This document shows, in pieces, positions 17,668 to 26,393 of a stretch of DNA of 64,000 bases (positions within the stretch are counted from its first letter, which is position 1; every line of letters starts with the position of its first letter). This stretch comes from Mediterranea massiliensis (GTDB taxonomy: Bacteria; Bacteroidota; Bacteroidia; Bacteroidales; Bacteroidaceae), in assembly GCF_900128475.1 (NCBI RefSeq), contig NZ_LT635836.1:138526-202525 (forward strand), written 5' to 3'. The notes below the pieces were generated by a model. That model was not told the DNA's origin. It ran no database searches and was given only the letters and a program-made list of their open reading frames with translations. The position numbers were made by a program, and so were the translations under genes.

Positions 17668-19068
17668 ATGACAAATCTAAGAACATTCACCCTGACGGCT
17701 CTCTGCCTGGCAGGCATCACCTGCGCAAAAGCACAGATCGCCGAGCCGACGCCAGCCGTACAGGCCGACAGCACCGTTGCCGCCCGCCTGCCCCAGCAAT
17801 GGAACTTGCAGACGTGCATCGATTATGCCTTGCAGAACAACATCACCATCCGTCGCAACCGCATCAGCGCACAAAGCACGCAGGAGGATGTAAAGACAGC
17901 CAAGGCCGAACTCTTCCCCTCGCTCAACGCCAGCGTGAGCCAGCGTGTCGTAAACCGCCCCAATACCACTAACGGTACCATTATCAGCGGTGATAATATC
18001 ACTTCGAGCCAGAGCAAGACATCCTATAACGGTACCTATGGTATCGATGCCAACTGGACTCTCTACAACGGCGGCAAGCGGCTGAACACCATCAAGCAGC
18101 AACAGCTGAACCAGCGCATCGCCGACCTGGCCGTAGCCGAAAGCGAGAACTCCATCGAGGAAAGCATCATGCAGGTTTATGTACAGATACTCTACGCTGC
18201 CGAAGCGGTCAAGATAAACGAAGCGACCCTAGAAGTGAGCCAGGCCCAGTACGAACGGGGCAAGCAGCTCTTCGAGGCAGGAAGCATCGCCCAGAGCGAC
18301 CTGGCACAGCTCGAAGCGCAGGTGAGCAGCGACAACTACCAGCTCGTCACCTCGCAGGCCACCCTGCAGGACTACAAGCTCCAGCTGAAGCAGCTCCTCG
18401 AGCTGGACGGCAGCGACGAAATGGTGCTCGACATGACCATGCCCAACGACACGCAGGTACTCTCGCCCCTGCCCACCAAGACCGACGTCTACCGCACCGC
18501 CCTGCTGATGCGGCCCGAGATTGAGTCGGGCAAGCTCGACGTCGAAGCCTCCGACCTCAACATCAAGATAGCCCGCGCCGGCTACCTGCCCACCATCAGC
18601 CTCAGTGCAGGCATCGGAAGTACCAATGCCAACGGCAACGACTTCACCTTCACCGAGCAGATCAAGCAGAACTGGAACAACTCGCTGGGCCTCACTCTGA
18701 GCATCCCTCTCTATGACAAGCGCCAGACCAAGTCGTCCATCAACAAGGCCAAGCTCCAGAAGCAGACCAGCGAACTGGACCTGCTCGACAAGCAGAAGAC
18801 GCTCTACAAGACCATCGAGAACCTCTGGCTCGACGCCAACAGCGCCCAGCAGCAATACGTAGCCGCCAGCAAGAAGCTGGAGAGCACGCAGACCAGCTAC
18901 AACCTCGTCAGCGAGCAGTTCAACCTCGGCATGAAGAACACCGTCGAACTGCTTACTGAAAAGAACAACCTGCTCAACGCCCAGCAGGAAATGCTCCAGG
19001 CCAAGTACATGGCCCTGCTCAACGCCGGCCTGCTCCAGTTCTACCAGGGCGAGAAGTTTGAACTCTGA
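17668..19068 (+). CDS. TolC family outer-membrane efflux channel
   Basis: 466 residues from the ATG at 17668, chosen because it starts directly with a signal peptide (MTNLRTFTLTALCLAGITCA, cut after AKAQ). A longer frame begins upstream at 17542 but overlaps the promoter. The mature protein has the duplicated TolC layout: LQTCIDYALQNNITIRRNRI, long coiled-coil helices (YERGKQLFEAGSIAQSDLAQ; SYNLVSEQFNLGMKNTVELL) and strand-forming segments. It forms the exit duct for the MacAB-type pump encoded next. Confidence 0.93.
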   Translation: MTNLRTFTLTALCLAGITCAKAQIAEPTPAVQADSTVAARLPQQWNLQTCIDYALQNNITIRRNRISAQSTQEDVKTAKAELFPSLNASVSQRVVNRPNTTNGTIISGDNITSSQSKTSYNGTYGIDANWTLYNGGKRLNTIKQQQLNQRIADLAVAESENSIEESIMQVYVQILYAAEAVKINEATLEVSQAQYERGKQLFEAGSIAQSDLAQLEAQVSSDNYQLVTSQATLQDYKLQLKQLLELDGSDEMVLDMTMPNDTQVLSPLPTKTDVYRTALLMRPEIESGKLDVEASDLNIKIARAGYLPTISLSAGIGSTNANGNDFTFTEQIKQNWNNSLGLTLSIPLYDKRQTKSSINKAKLQKQTSELDLLDKQKTLYKTIENLWLDANSAQQQYVAASKKLESTQTSYNLVSEQFNLGMKNTVELLTEKNNLLNAQQEMLQAKYMALLNAGLLQFYQGEKFEL

Positions 19069-19111
19069 GAAGAATAACCCACAAGAAAACAATCAAAAAT
19101 ACATTTATATT

Positions 19112-20353
19112 ATGAACAAGAAGAAAATCATCACCCTCACGGCAGGTGTCATCATCGTGGCCGGAGCAGCCTTCTGGCTGTTCGGAGGCAGCACCCGCAA
19201 GCAGCAGGTCAGCTACGAGATGGTCAAGGTAGGTCCTGCGGACATCTCGAACTTCGTCACCGCCACCGGTACCATCGAGCCAGTAACCGAAGTCGAAGTC
19301 GGTACACAGGTCAGCGGTATCATCGACAAGATTTATGTGGACTACAACACCGTCGTCAAGGAAGGACAGCTCATCGCCGAGATGGATAAGGTGACACTCG
19401 AAAGCGAACTGGCCTCCTCGCAGGCCACCTACGACGGCGCCAAAGCCGAATACGAGTATCAGAAAAAGAACTACGAACGCAACAAGGGACTGAAGGCCAA
19501 GAACCTCATCAGCGACACCGACTACGAGCAATCCGAATATAACTACCTGAAAGCCAAGAGCGCCTTCGACAGCAGCAAGGCTGCCCTTTCCAAAGCCGAG
19601 CGCAACCTGTCGTACGCCACCATCACCTCGCCCATAGACGGCGTGGTCATCAGCAAGGATGTGGAGGAAGGACAGACCGTAGCTTCAGGCTTCGAGACCC
19701 CTACCCTCTTCACCATTGCCGCCGACCTGACGCAGATGCAGGTAGTGGCCGACGTCGATGAAGCCGATATAGGCGGCGTCGAACTGGGCCAGCGTGTAGA
19801 GTTTACCGTCGATGCCTATCCCAGCGACACATTCGAGGGTGAAGTTACCCAAATCCGTCTGGGTGAAGCCTCCTCGTCGTCGAGCAGCACCAGCAGCAGC
19901 TCCAGCACCGTAGTCACCTACGAAGTGGTCATCTCCGCCCCCAACCCCGACCTGAAGCTGAAACCGCGTCTGACGGCCAACATCACCATCTATACGCTCG
20001 ACAAGCGTGGCGTCAACAGCGTACCTGCCTCTGCCCTGCGCTTCACTCCCGCCCTGCCCATCGCGGGCTCCGATGCCGTCATCAACGACTGCGAGGGCGA
20101 GCATAAGCTCTGGACCAAGCAAGGCAATGTCTTCACCGCCCACGCCGTCACCACCGGCATCAGCAACGGCAGCTATACTGAAATCACCGGCGGCATCGAA
20201 CCCGGCACCGAAGTCATCAGCGACGCAAAAATCAGCAGCAATGCACCCCAGGCCGAAGAAGCCGGCGGCGAGCGCAGCCCCTTCATGCCAGGCCCTCCGG
20301 GAAGCGACAAGAAGAAAAACAGCAGTAGCAGCGATAGTAGTAGCAAAAAATAA
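19112..20353 (+). CDS. macA: MacA-like periplasmic adaptor (HlyD family)
   Basis: 413 residues starting MNKKKIITLTAGVIIVAGAA, an N-terminal membrane anchor. Then come the adaptor signature VTATGTIEPVTEVEVGTQVSG (about 47-67), a helical hairpin (19420-19610), the returning lipoyl half SPIDGVVISKDVEEGQTVASGF and a beta-barrel. Two serine-rich tracts stand out, SSSSSTSSSSS around residue 260 and a polar SSSSDSSSKK tail. It links the ABC permease to the TolC-like channel. Confidence 0.92.
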   Translation: MNKKKIITLTAGVIIVAGAAFWLFGGSTRKQQVSYEMVKVGPADISNFVTATGTIEPVTEVEVGTQVSGIIDKIYVDYNTVVKEGQLIAEMDKVTLESELASSQATYDGAKAEYEYQKKNYERNKGLKAKNLISDTDYEQSEYNYLKAKSAFDSSKAALSKAERNLSYATITSPIDGVVISKDVEEGQTVASGFETPTLFTIAADLTQMQVVADVDEADIGGVELGQRVEFTVDAYPSDTFEGEVTQIRLGEASSSSSSTSSSSSTVVTYEVVISAPNPDLKLKPRLTANITIYTLDKRGVNSVPASALRFTPALPIAGSDAVINDCEGEHKLWTKQGNVFTAHAVTTGISNGSYTEITGGIEPGTEVISDAKISSNAPQAEEAGGERSPFMPGPPGSDKKKNSSSSDSSSKK

Positions 20354-20365
20354 CAGCAGACAGTC

Positions 20366-21112
20366 ATGAACAAAGTTGTCATCGAACTTCAGAACATCAA
20401 ACGCAACTTCCAGGTGGGCGACGAGACCGTGCATGCCCTGCGCGGCGTCTCGTTCACCATCCGCGAAGGCGAGTTTGTCACCATCATGGGAACGTCGGGG
20501 TCGGGCAAGTCCACCCTGCTCAACACGCTGGGCTGCCTCGACCCCCCCACCAGTGGTGAGTACCTGCTGGACGGAATCTCCGTGCGCACCATGTCCAAGT
20601 CACAGCGTGCCATCCTGCGCAACCGCAAGATAGGCTTCGTGTTCCAGAACTACAACCTGCTGCCAAAGACAACGGCTGTAGAGAACGTCGAACTGCCGCT
20701 CATGTACAACCCCTCCGTATCGGCCGCCGAACGCCGCCGCAGGGCCATTGAAGCCCTGGTAGCCGTCGGCCTGGGCGACCGCCTGGAGCACAAGTCCAAC
20801 CAGATGTCCGGTGGACAGATGCAGCGTGTGGCCATCGCCCGCGCACTGGTCAACAACCCCGCCGTCATACTGGCCGACGAAGCGACAGGTAACCTCGATA
20901 CGCGCACTTCGTTCGAGATTCTGGTCCTCTTCCAGAAGCTCCACGCCGAGGGACGCACCATCATCTTCGTCACCCACAACCCCGAAATAGCCCAATACAG
21001 CAGCCGCAACATCACCCTGCGCGACGGGCAGGTAAAGGACGACCGTGTGAACCCTCACATTCTGAATGCAGCCGAAGCGCTGGCCGCCCTCCCCGTGCCC
21101 GAGGAGGACTAA
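20366..21112 (+). CDS. MacB/LolD-type ABC transporter ATPase
   Basis: 248 residues with Walker A GTSGSGKST (about 42-50), Q-loop FQNYNLLPKTTAVENVELPL, signature MSGGQMQRVAIARAL, Walker B VILADEATGNLD and the switch His in IFVTHN. Energises the separately encoded MacB-type permease. A 203-bp gap holding tandem repeats separates the two, unlike canonical macB where both domains are fused. Confidence 0.95.
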   Translation: MNKVVIELQNIKRNFQVGDETVHALRGVSFTIREGEFVTIMGTSGSGKSTLLNTLGCLDPPTSGEYLLDGISVRTMSKSQRAILRNRKIGFVFQNYNLLPKTTAVENVELPLMYNPSVSAAERRRRAIEALVAVGLGDRLEHKSNQMSGGQMQRVAIARALVNNPAVILADEATGNLDTRTSFEILVLFQKLHAEGRTIIFVTHNPEIAQYSSRNITLRDGQVKDDRVNPHILNAAEALAALPVPEED

Positions 21113-21137
21113 AGAAGGGGGAAAATTTAACAGACCG

Positions 21138-21260
21138 TTAAGCGCCCGTTTAACGGACCATTAAGTACTCGCTTAACGGACCGTTAGATACTCGCTTAAT
21201 ACGCCGTTAAATACTCGCTTAACGACCCGTTAAACGAGCGCTTAACGGACCATTAAATGC
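21138..21260. repeat. Five tandem 23-bp repeats inside the macAB operon
   Basis: Units begin at 21138, 21161, 21184, 21207 and 21230, with a partial sixth at 21253. The common pattern is TTAA, then ACTCGC, TTAACGG, ACCG. Each unit holds GTTAA/TTAAC half-sites in both orientations, so the array can also fold. It lies between the ATPase stop and the permease start. Confidence 0.85.
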
Positions 21261-21315
21261 AACCGCAGAATTCCGCCACTGAAAAGTGATGGAAGAAACA
21301 GAAAAAACAACCCTT

Positions 21316-22536
21316 ATGAACGGAACAAACTTATTCAAAATAGCCCTGCGCGCCCTTGCCAACAACAAGTTACGCGCCTTCCTCACCATGCTGGGTATCA
21401 TCATCGGTGTGGCCTCCGTCATCACGATGCTGGCCATCGGCCAGGGCTCGAAAAAGAGTATCCAGGCACAAATCTCCGAAATGGGCTCCAACATGATCAT
21501 GATACATCCGGGAGGTGAACGACGGGGCGGTGTGCGGATGGATCCCAGCGAAATGCAGACCCTGAAGCTGTCCGACTATGAATCGCTGCGCAACGAGACG
21601 ACCTTCCTCTCGGCCATCAGCCCCAACGTGTCGAGCAGCGGCCAGCTCATTGCCGGCAACAACAACTACCCCTCTTCTGTCAGCGGCGTAGGCACGGAGT
21701 ATCTGGAGATACGCCAGCTTACGGTCGAAGAGGGCGAGATGTTCACCGAAGCCGACATCCAGGTGTCTGCCAAGGTTTGTGTCATCGGAAAGACCATCGT
21801 AGACAACCTCTTCCCCGACGGTACCGACCCCATCGGACGCATCATCCGCTTCAACCAGGTACCCCTGCGCGTGGTAGGTGTCCTCAAGAGCAAAGGCTAC
21901 AACTCCATGGGCATGGACCAGGACGACGTCGTACTGGCTCCCTACACCACCGTAATGAAGCGACTGCTGGCCCAAACCTATCTGGAAGGCATCTTTGCTT
22001 CGGCCCTCTCGGAAGACATGACCGACTATGCCACCGAAGAGGTCAGCACCATCCTGCGACGCAACCACAAGCTGCGCGATACGGACGACGATGACTTCAC
22101 CATCCGCAGCCAGCAGGAATTGAGCTCCATGCTCAACACCACCACCGACCTGATGACCACGCTGTTGGCCTGCATCGCAGGCATCTCGCTCGTCGTGGGC
22201 GGCATCGGCATCATGAACATCATGTACGTCTCCGTCACCGAACGTACCCGCGAAATCGGTCTGCGCATGTCTGTCGGCGCCCGCGGCATCGACATCCTGT
22301 CGCAGTTCCTCATCGAGGCCATCCTCATCAGTATCACGGGTGGCATCATCGGCGTGCTCATCGGATGCGGAGCTTCGTTCATCGTCAAGAACGTGGCCCA
22401 CTGGCCCATTTTCATCCAGCCCTGGAGCGTCATCCTCTCGTTCGCCGTCTGCACCGTCACCGGCGTGTTCTTCGGATGGTACCCGGCCAAGAAGGCTGCC
22501 AGCCTCGACCCCATCGAAGCCATCCGCTACGAATAG
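21316..22536 (+). CDS. MacB-type ABC transporter permease
   Basis: About 406 residues from MNGTNLFKIALRALANNKLR, the usual start of Bacteroidales MacB permeases; in-frame starts at 21286/21289 would add ten polar residues. Topology is the FtsX/MacB type: one N-terminal membrane helix (FLTMLGIIIGVASVITMLAIGQGSKKS), a large periplasmic domain (residues 50-290), then three C-terminal helices (LLACIAGISLVVGGIGIMNIM and following) ending PAKKAASLDPIEAIRYE. With the ATPase, MacA and TolC proteins it would export a peptide, lipid or drug; the substrate is unknown. Confidence 0.93.
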   Translation: MNGTNLFKIALRALANNKLRAFLTMLGIIIGVASVITMLAIGQGSKKSIQAQISEMGSNMIMIHPGGERRGGVRMDPSEMQTLKLSDYESLRNETTFLSAISPNVSSSGQLIAGNNNYPSSVSGVGTEYLEIRQLTVEEGEMFTEADIQVSAKVCVIGKTIVDNLFPDGTDPIGRIIRFNQVPLRVVGVLKSKGYNSMGMDQDDVVLAPYTTVMKRLLAQTYLEGIFASALSEDMTDYATEEVSTILRRNHKLRDTDDDDFTIRSQQELSSMLNTTTDLMTTLLACIAGISLVVGGIGIMNIMYVSVTERTREIGLRMSVGARGIDILSQFLIEAILISITGGIIGVLIGCGASFIVKNVAHWPIFIQPWSVILSFAVCTVTGVFFGWYPAKKAASLDPIEAIRYE

Positions 22537-22549
22537 CCCCCTCTTTCGG

Positions 22550-22616
22550 GCATGGATGATGCGGATACACACGATAAAGGAGGGACTTTATCCGTGAGAA
22601 TCCGTATCATCCATGC
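22550..22616. repeat. Long hairpin between the permease gene and the sensor kinase gene
   Basis: Arms at 22550-22566 and 22600-22616 (17 bp, GCATGGATGATGCGGAT, one mismatch) enclose a second hairpin, GATAAAG/CTTTATC. No clean T-run follows, so it may be a structured attenuator or mRNA-stability element rather than a simple terminator. Confidence 0.6.
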
Positions 22617-22665
22617 TGCTTTCAAATAATTCTTCATTCTTCATTATTAATTCTGCATTTAATCT

Positions 22666-22673
22666 TATCTTTG
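22666..22673 (+). promoter_or_regulatory. -7 element of the lytS-like gene
   Basis: TATCTTTG at 22666-22673 lies only 7 bases before the first ATG at 22681, giving an almost leaderless mRNA. Confidence 0.5.
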
Positions 22674-22680
22674 TCCCACT

Positions 22681-23790
22681 ATGATGAAACAAAACCTGTC
22701 ACAACGTGCCTACCTGGTCGAAGTCCTGACCCATATCATCGGCTGGGGCATCGTCTTCGGCTTCCCGTTCCTCATGATGAGCCGGAGCGGATTCAACATC
22801 ACGTGGCCCGACTATCTGCGCCACGGCTGCATCGTCCCCCTCTCCTTCCTCATCATCTTCTACCTGAACTACTGCCTGCTCATCCCCCGCTATCTGTTCA
22901 GCAACCACGTCAAGACCTACCTTGTACTCAATCTTGTCTGCATCCTGATCATTGCCCTGGGTTCGCACTTCTGGCAGGAATTTTCCATCGCCTACAACGA
23001 CATTCCCCGGCCAAACAGACGACCTGACAGTCCCCCAAAATGGATGTTCTTCCTGCGCGACGTTTTCTCCATGGTGCTCACCGTGGGTCTCAGCGCTGCC
23101 ATCCGCATGAGCCGCCGCTGGGCCGCCAACGAAGCCGCCCGCCGCGAAGCCGAGCAGCAGCGCACCGAAGCCGAGCTCAAGAACCTGCGCAGCCAGCTCA
23201 ATCCCCACTTCCTGCTCAACACGCTCAACAACATCTACGCCCTCATCGCCTTCGACGCCGACAAGGCCCAGCAGGCCGTGCAGGAGCTGAGCCGCCTGTT
23301 ACGCCACGTCCTCTACGACAACCAGCAGAACTTCGTACCGCTGGACAAGGAGATGGACTTCATCCGCAACTACATCGCCCTGATGCGCATCCGGCTCTCG
23401 TCCAACGTAACCGTCGAGACCCATTTCGACATCCGTCCCGAAAGCCGCACCGAGATAGCTCCGCTCATCTTCATCTCGCTCATCGAGAACGCTTTCAAGC
23501 ACGGCATCTCGCCCACCGAACCCAGCTACATCCGCATACGCTTCAGCCAGACGGGTAATCGCGTCAGCTGCGAAATCACCAACAGCTACCACCCCAAGTC
23601 GCCGGCCGACAAGAGCGGAAGCGGCATCGGCCTCGAACAGGTGCGCCGCCGCCTCGAACTCTCCTACCCCGGACGATACACGTGGCAGCAGGGAGTCGAC
23701 CCCTCCGGCAAGGAGTACCGCTCCCTGCTCACCATCGAATGTGAAAATCCACCCCATTCCGAACTTTCCAAACAAAAGAACTTGATATGA
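22681..23790 (+). CDS. LytS-type sensor histidine kinase
   Basis: 369 residues. Four hydrophobic helices occupy residues 10-150, then comes a coiled coil rich in Glu/Arg. The His_kinase box LRSQLNPHFLLNTLNNIYAL carries the phospho-accepting His (about 180). The ATP-binding domain shows LIENAFKHGI and GSGIGLEQVRRRLELSYPG. It senses an unknown signal and phosphorylates the LytTR regulator whose ATG overlaps its stop. Its position after the pump genes suggests it controls them. Confidence 0.93.
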   Translation: MMKQNLSQRAYLVEVLTHIIGWGIVFGFPFLMMSRSGFNITWPDYLRHGCIVPLSFLIIFYLNYCLLIPRYLFSNHVKTYLVLNLVCILIIALGSHFWQEFSIAYNDIPRPNRRPDSPPKWMFFLRDVFSMVLTVGLSAAIRMSRRWAANEAARREAEQQRTEAELKNLRSQLNPHFLLNTLNNIYALIAFDADKAQQAVQELSRLLRHVLYDNQQNFVPLDKEMDFIRNYIALMRIRLSSNVTVETHFDIRPESRTEIAPLIFISLIENAFKHGISPTEPSYIRIRFSQTGNRVSCEITNSYHPKSPADKSGSGIGLEQVRRRLELSYPGRYTWQQGVDPSGKEYRSLLTIECENPPHSELSKQKNLI

Positions 23791-24488
23791 AACTGAAATG
23801 TGCCATTGTAGACGATGAACCCCTGGCCCTCGGACTGCTTGAGAGCTATGTAGCCAAGACTCCCTTCCTCGAACTGGCAGGGAAATACTCCAGTGCTGTT
23901 CAAGCCATGAAGGAACTGCCCGAAAAGCAGGTCGACCTCCTCTTCCTCGACATCCAGATGCCCGAACTCAACGGGCTCGAATTCTCGCGGATGGTCGATT
24001 CGCGCACCCGCATCGTCTTTACCACTGCCTTCGAGCAATACGCCCTCGACGGCTACAAGGTCAATGCCCTCGACTACCTGCTCAAGCCCATTTCCTACAC
24101 CGACTTCCTCCAGGCGGCCAACAAGGCCGTCCAGTGGTTCGAACTGCTCAATCAGCCCCACGACGAAATCACCTCCATCTTCGTCAAGAGCGACTACAAG
24201 CTGGTACAGATCGAGCTGGACAACATCCTCTACGTTGAAGGGCTCAAGGACTATGTCAAGATCTACGAGGAAGGCAGCCAGCGCCCCATCCTTTCGCTCA
24301 TGAGCATGAAGGCCATGGAAGAGCTGCTCCCCTCTTCGCGCTTCATGCGCGTCCACCGTTCCTACATTGTCCAAAAAAGCAAAATACGTATCATCGACCG
24401 CGGTCGCATCATCTTCGGAAAGACCAGCATCCCCGTCAGCGAAAGCTATAAAGCCGCCTTTCAGGAATACTTGGACCGCCGAAGCTAA
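23787..24488 (+). CDS. LytTR-type response regulator
   Basis: 233 residues: a receiver domain with acidic DDE near the start, the phospho-acceptor in LLFLDIQMPELNG (about 56) and KP in DYLLKPI, then a LytTR DNA-binding domain from about 130 (SIFVKSDYKLVQIELDNILYVEGLKDYVKIY; RFMRVHRSYIV). It is coupled to the kinase gene by a 4-base overlap (ATGA). Confidence 0.95.
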   Translation: MKLKCAIVDDEPLALGLLESYVAKTPFLELAGKYSSAVQAMKELPEKQVDLLFLDIQMPELNGLEFSRMVDSRTRIVFTTAFEQYALDGYKVNALDYLLKPISYTDFLQAANKAVQWFELLNQPHDEITSIFVKSDYKLVQIELDNILYVEGLKDYVKIYEEGSQRPILSLMSMKAMEELLPSSRFMRVHRSYIVQKSKIRIIDRGRIIFGKTSIPVSESYKAAFQEYLDRRS

Positions 24489-24521
24489 ATGGGCCACATT
24501 ATCAACTTTTTAATCCACAAA

Positions 24522-24553
24522 TTTGGAGTTTTAGGAAAAACCGTCTATCTTTG
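24522..24553 (+). promoter_or_regulatory. Strong Bacteroides-type promoter of a candidate small RNA
   Basis: TTTG at 24522-24525 and TATCTTTG at 24546-24553 are exactly 20 bases apart, the best match in the window. No coding frame of consequence follows. Confidence 0.75.
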
Positions 24554-24559
24554 CCCGTG

Positions 24560-24668
24560 AATAGAAAACGGAGTTGTGAAACTCTCAATAGAATAGTTTA
24601 GTTAAGTCTAGTTTAGTTTTTGTTGGGCACTTCCACGTTATGCGAACGACGGGAGTGCTCATTTTTTT
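24560..24668 (+). ncRNA. Candidate small RNA, about 105-110 nt
   Basis: Bounded by the promoter at 24522-24553 and an intrinsic terminator. The terminator is a 10-bp stem at 24625-24634/24651-24660 with two G-U pairs and an inner CGTT/AACG stem, then ATTTTTTT. The body has repeated GTTTAGTT/TAGTTTAG tracts. No matching Rfam family comes to mind, so identity is open. It could also be a leader, but no gene follows on this strand. Confidence 0.55.
24625..24668 (+). terminator. Intrinsic terminator of the candidate small RNA
   Basis: GGGCACTTCC pairs with GGGAGTGCTC through two wobble pairs, and a seven-T run follows. Confidence 0.75.
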
Positions 24669-24834
24669 CCTACCATACAGGCACTTACAAAAACAAGCGT
24701 TTCCAAAGCTTCGCAACAGGTTGCAAAAAACACTTGTCGGAAAATTGTCGGACAGCATTTTTCGGCTATTGGAATTGTCGCAACTTATTTGAACAAAAAC
24801 AAGGATCAACGTAAAAACCTGAGGGATTCTTGGA

Positions 24835-24972
24835 TTAAGCATAAATTTTAGCCAGTCTGAACAGGAAGAACGCCTTGTCCTTCACTCCTCTGAACTTTGA
24901 ACGAAAGCTCTTTATTTTGGCATTGAAGGATTCGGATGCAGCCTTTGTGGAACGCTTCTCAAAGAAGTTTAT
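24835..24972 (-). pseudogene. C-terminal remnant of an ISAon1-type transposase
   Basis: Minus-strand translation ends NFFEKRSTKAASESFNAKIK then SFRSKFRGVKDKAFFLFRLAKIYA and a stop, the typical C-terminus of this DDE transposase family. An in-frame stop lies just upstream and the rest of the gene is absent. The remnant abuts the 3' end of the MATE gene. Apart from this and the small RNA, I see nothing in 24489-24998. Confidence 0.65.
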
Positions 24973-24998
24973 TCAGGCGAAAGTACTGAAACGAAATA

Positions 24999-26381
24999 TC
25001 ATTTTTTGGACGAAGGCTGCAGAGTTTCCTGCCGCTTCATTTCGAACAGCACGCTGAAAGTCAGCGGAATGGCCAGCAGGAAGGTACACATGTCGGACAC
25101 AGCCTGACACATCTCCACTCCCTGAAGTCCGAAAAGACTGGGCAAGACAAAAATGAGCGGAATGAAGAACAATCCCTGACGGGCAGACGACAGGATGGTG
25201 GCACGCACCGACTTGCGGATGGTCTGCAACATCATGTTGCTGATGATGATGAAAGCCCCCAGCGGATAGGTGACCAGCTGCCAGCGCAGCGCCGCCGCAC
25301 CGGTAGACACTACAGCCGGGTCGCCCTTGCGGAAGAGTTCGACAATCTCTTCAGCGTAACCGAAGCCCAGCACGGCACATACCAGCAGGAAGACGAACCC
25401 GATGCGCACACAGAACCAGAAGCCCTGACGCACACGCGCATAAAGGCCCGCACCGTAACAGAAACCGCACATGGGCTGGAATCCCTGGCCGAACCCGATA
25501 AGGAAAGAATTGATGAACATGCCGATGCGCGACACGATGGACATGCCCGCAATGGCTGCATCGCCATAGGCGCCTGCGGCCACATTCAGCAGAATGGTGG
25601 AAAGGCTGGCCAGTCCCTGACGGGCCAGCGAAGGAGTGCCTCCGCCGATGATTTCCTTGATGAACGACCACGTGGGCGTAAAGTTACGGTAACGGATGGC
25701 AATGTTACCGCCCTTCCGGGCCATGAAAAGCAGCAGCACGAAGCTGCAGAACTGGCTGATGACCGTCGCCAGCGCGGCTCCCGCCACTCCCATATCGCAA
25801 ACAAAGATAAACAACGGATCGAGCAGGACATTGAGCACGGCTCCGCTCACGATGCCCACCATGGCATAGGCCGCATTTCCCTGAAAACGCATCTGGTTGT
25901 TGAGCACCAGCGAGGAAGCCATGAAGGGAGTACCTATCAGGATGATGCCCAGATAGCGTTCCGTATAGGGCAGAATGGTGGGCGTAGAGCCCAGCATCAC
26001 CGACAGGGGAGTAAGGAATATCAGTCCCAGCACCGCCAGCAGGCACCCCATGAAGAAGGCCATGAAGAAACCCGTGGCCGCCATCTTCTCGGCACTGTCC
26101 ACGTCGCGGGCTCCCAGCCGGCGCGAGATGAAGTTGCCCGAACCGTGTCCGAAGAAGAACCCCGTGGCCTGGATGATGGACATCAGCGAAAACACAATGC
26201 CCACCGCGGCGGTGGACTGCGTATTGATTTTCCCGACAAAATACGTGTCGGCCATGTTGTAGAAGGCCGTCACCAGCATACTGATGATGGTCGGTATGGC
26301 CAGGCGGGTAATGACGCCCGGTATGGGGGCAGTGGTCAGCTGCTCGTAGTTTTCTTTTGCGGTGTGGTGATGTATCAGCAT
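24999..26381 (-). CDS. MATE family efflux transporter
   Basis: 460 residues with twelve membrane helices in two similar halves. Typical segments are AIPTIISMLVTAFYNMADTYFVGK near the N-terminus and SRIGMFINSFLIGFGQGFQPMCGFCYGAG in the second half. Exports cationic compounds in exchange for Na+ or H+. It starts 12 bases after the ABC ATPase stop, so it is read as the last gene of that operon. Its tail lies against transposase debris. Confidence 0.93.
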   Translation of the reverse strand: MLIHHHTAKENYEQLTTAPIPGVITRLAIPTIISMLVTAFYNMADTYFVGKINTQSTAAVGIVFSLMSIIQATGFFFGHGSGNFISRRLGARDVDSAEKMAATGFFMAFFMGCLLAVLGLIFLTPLSVMLGSTPTILPYTERYLGIILIGTPFMASSLVLNNQMRFQGNAAYAMVGIVSGAVLNVLLDPLFIFVCDMGVAGAALATVISQFCSFVLLLFMARKGGNIAIRYRNFTPTWSFIKEIIGGGTPSLARQGLASLSTILLNVAAGAYGDAAIAGMSIVSRIGMFINSFLIGFGQGFQPMCGFCYGAGLYARVRQGFWFCVRIGFVFLLVCAVLGFGYAEEIVELFRKGDPAVVSTGAAALRWQLVTYPLGAFIIISNMMLQTIRKSVRATILSSARQGLFFIPLIFVLPSLFGLQGVEMCQAVSDMCTFLLAIPLTFSVLFEMKRQETLQPSSKK

Positions 26382-26393
26382 ATCGTTCTATAA

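Noticed and set aside
21138..21260. Possible CRISPR array
   Set aside because: The 23-bp units abut with no unique spacers, so this is an ordinary tandem repeat.
24875..25057. A 60-codon plus-strand frame
   Set aside because: The opposite strand reads as a recognisable transposase C-terminus; the plus frame is its shadow and runs into the MATE gene.
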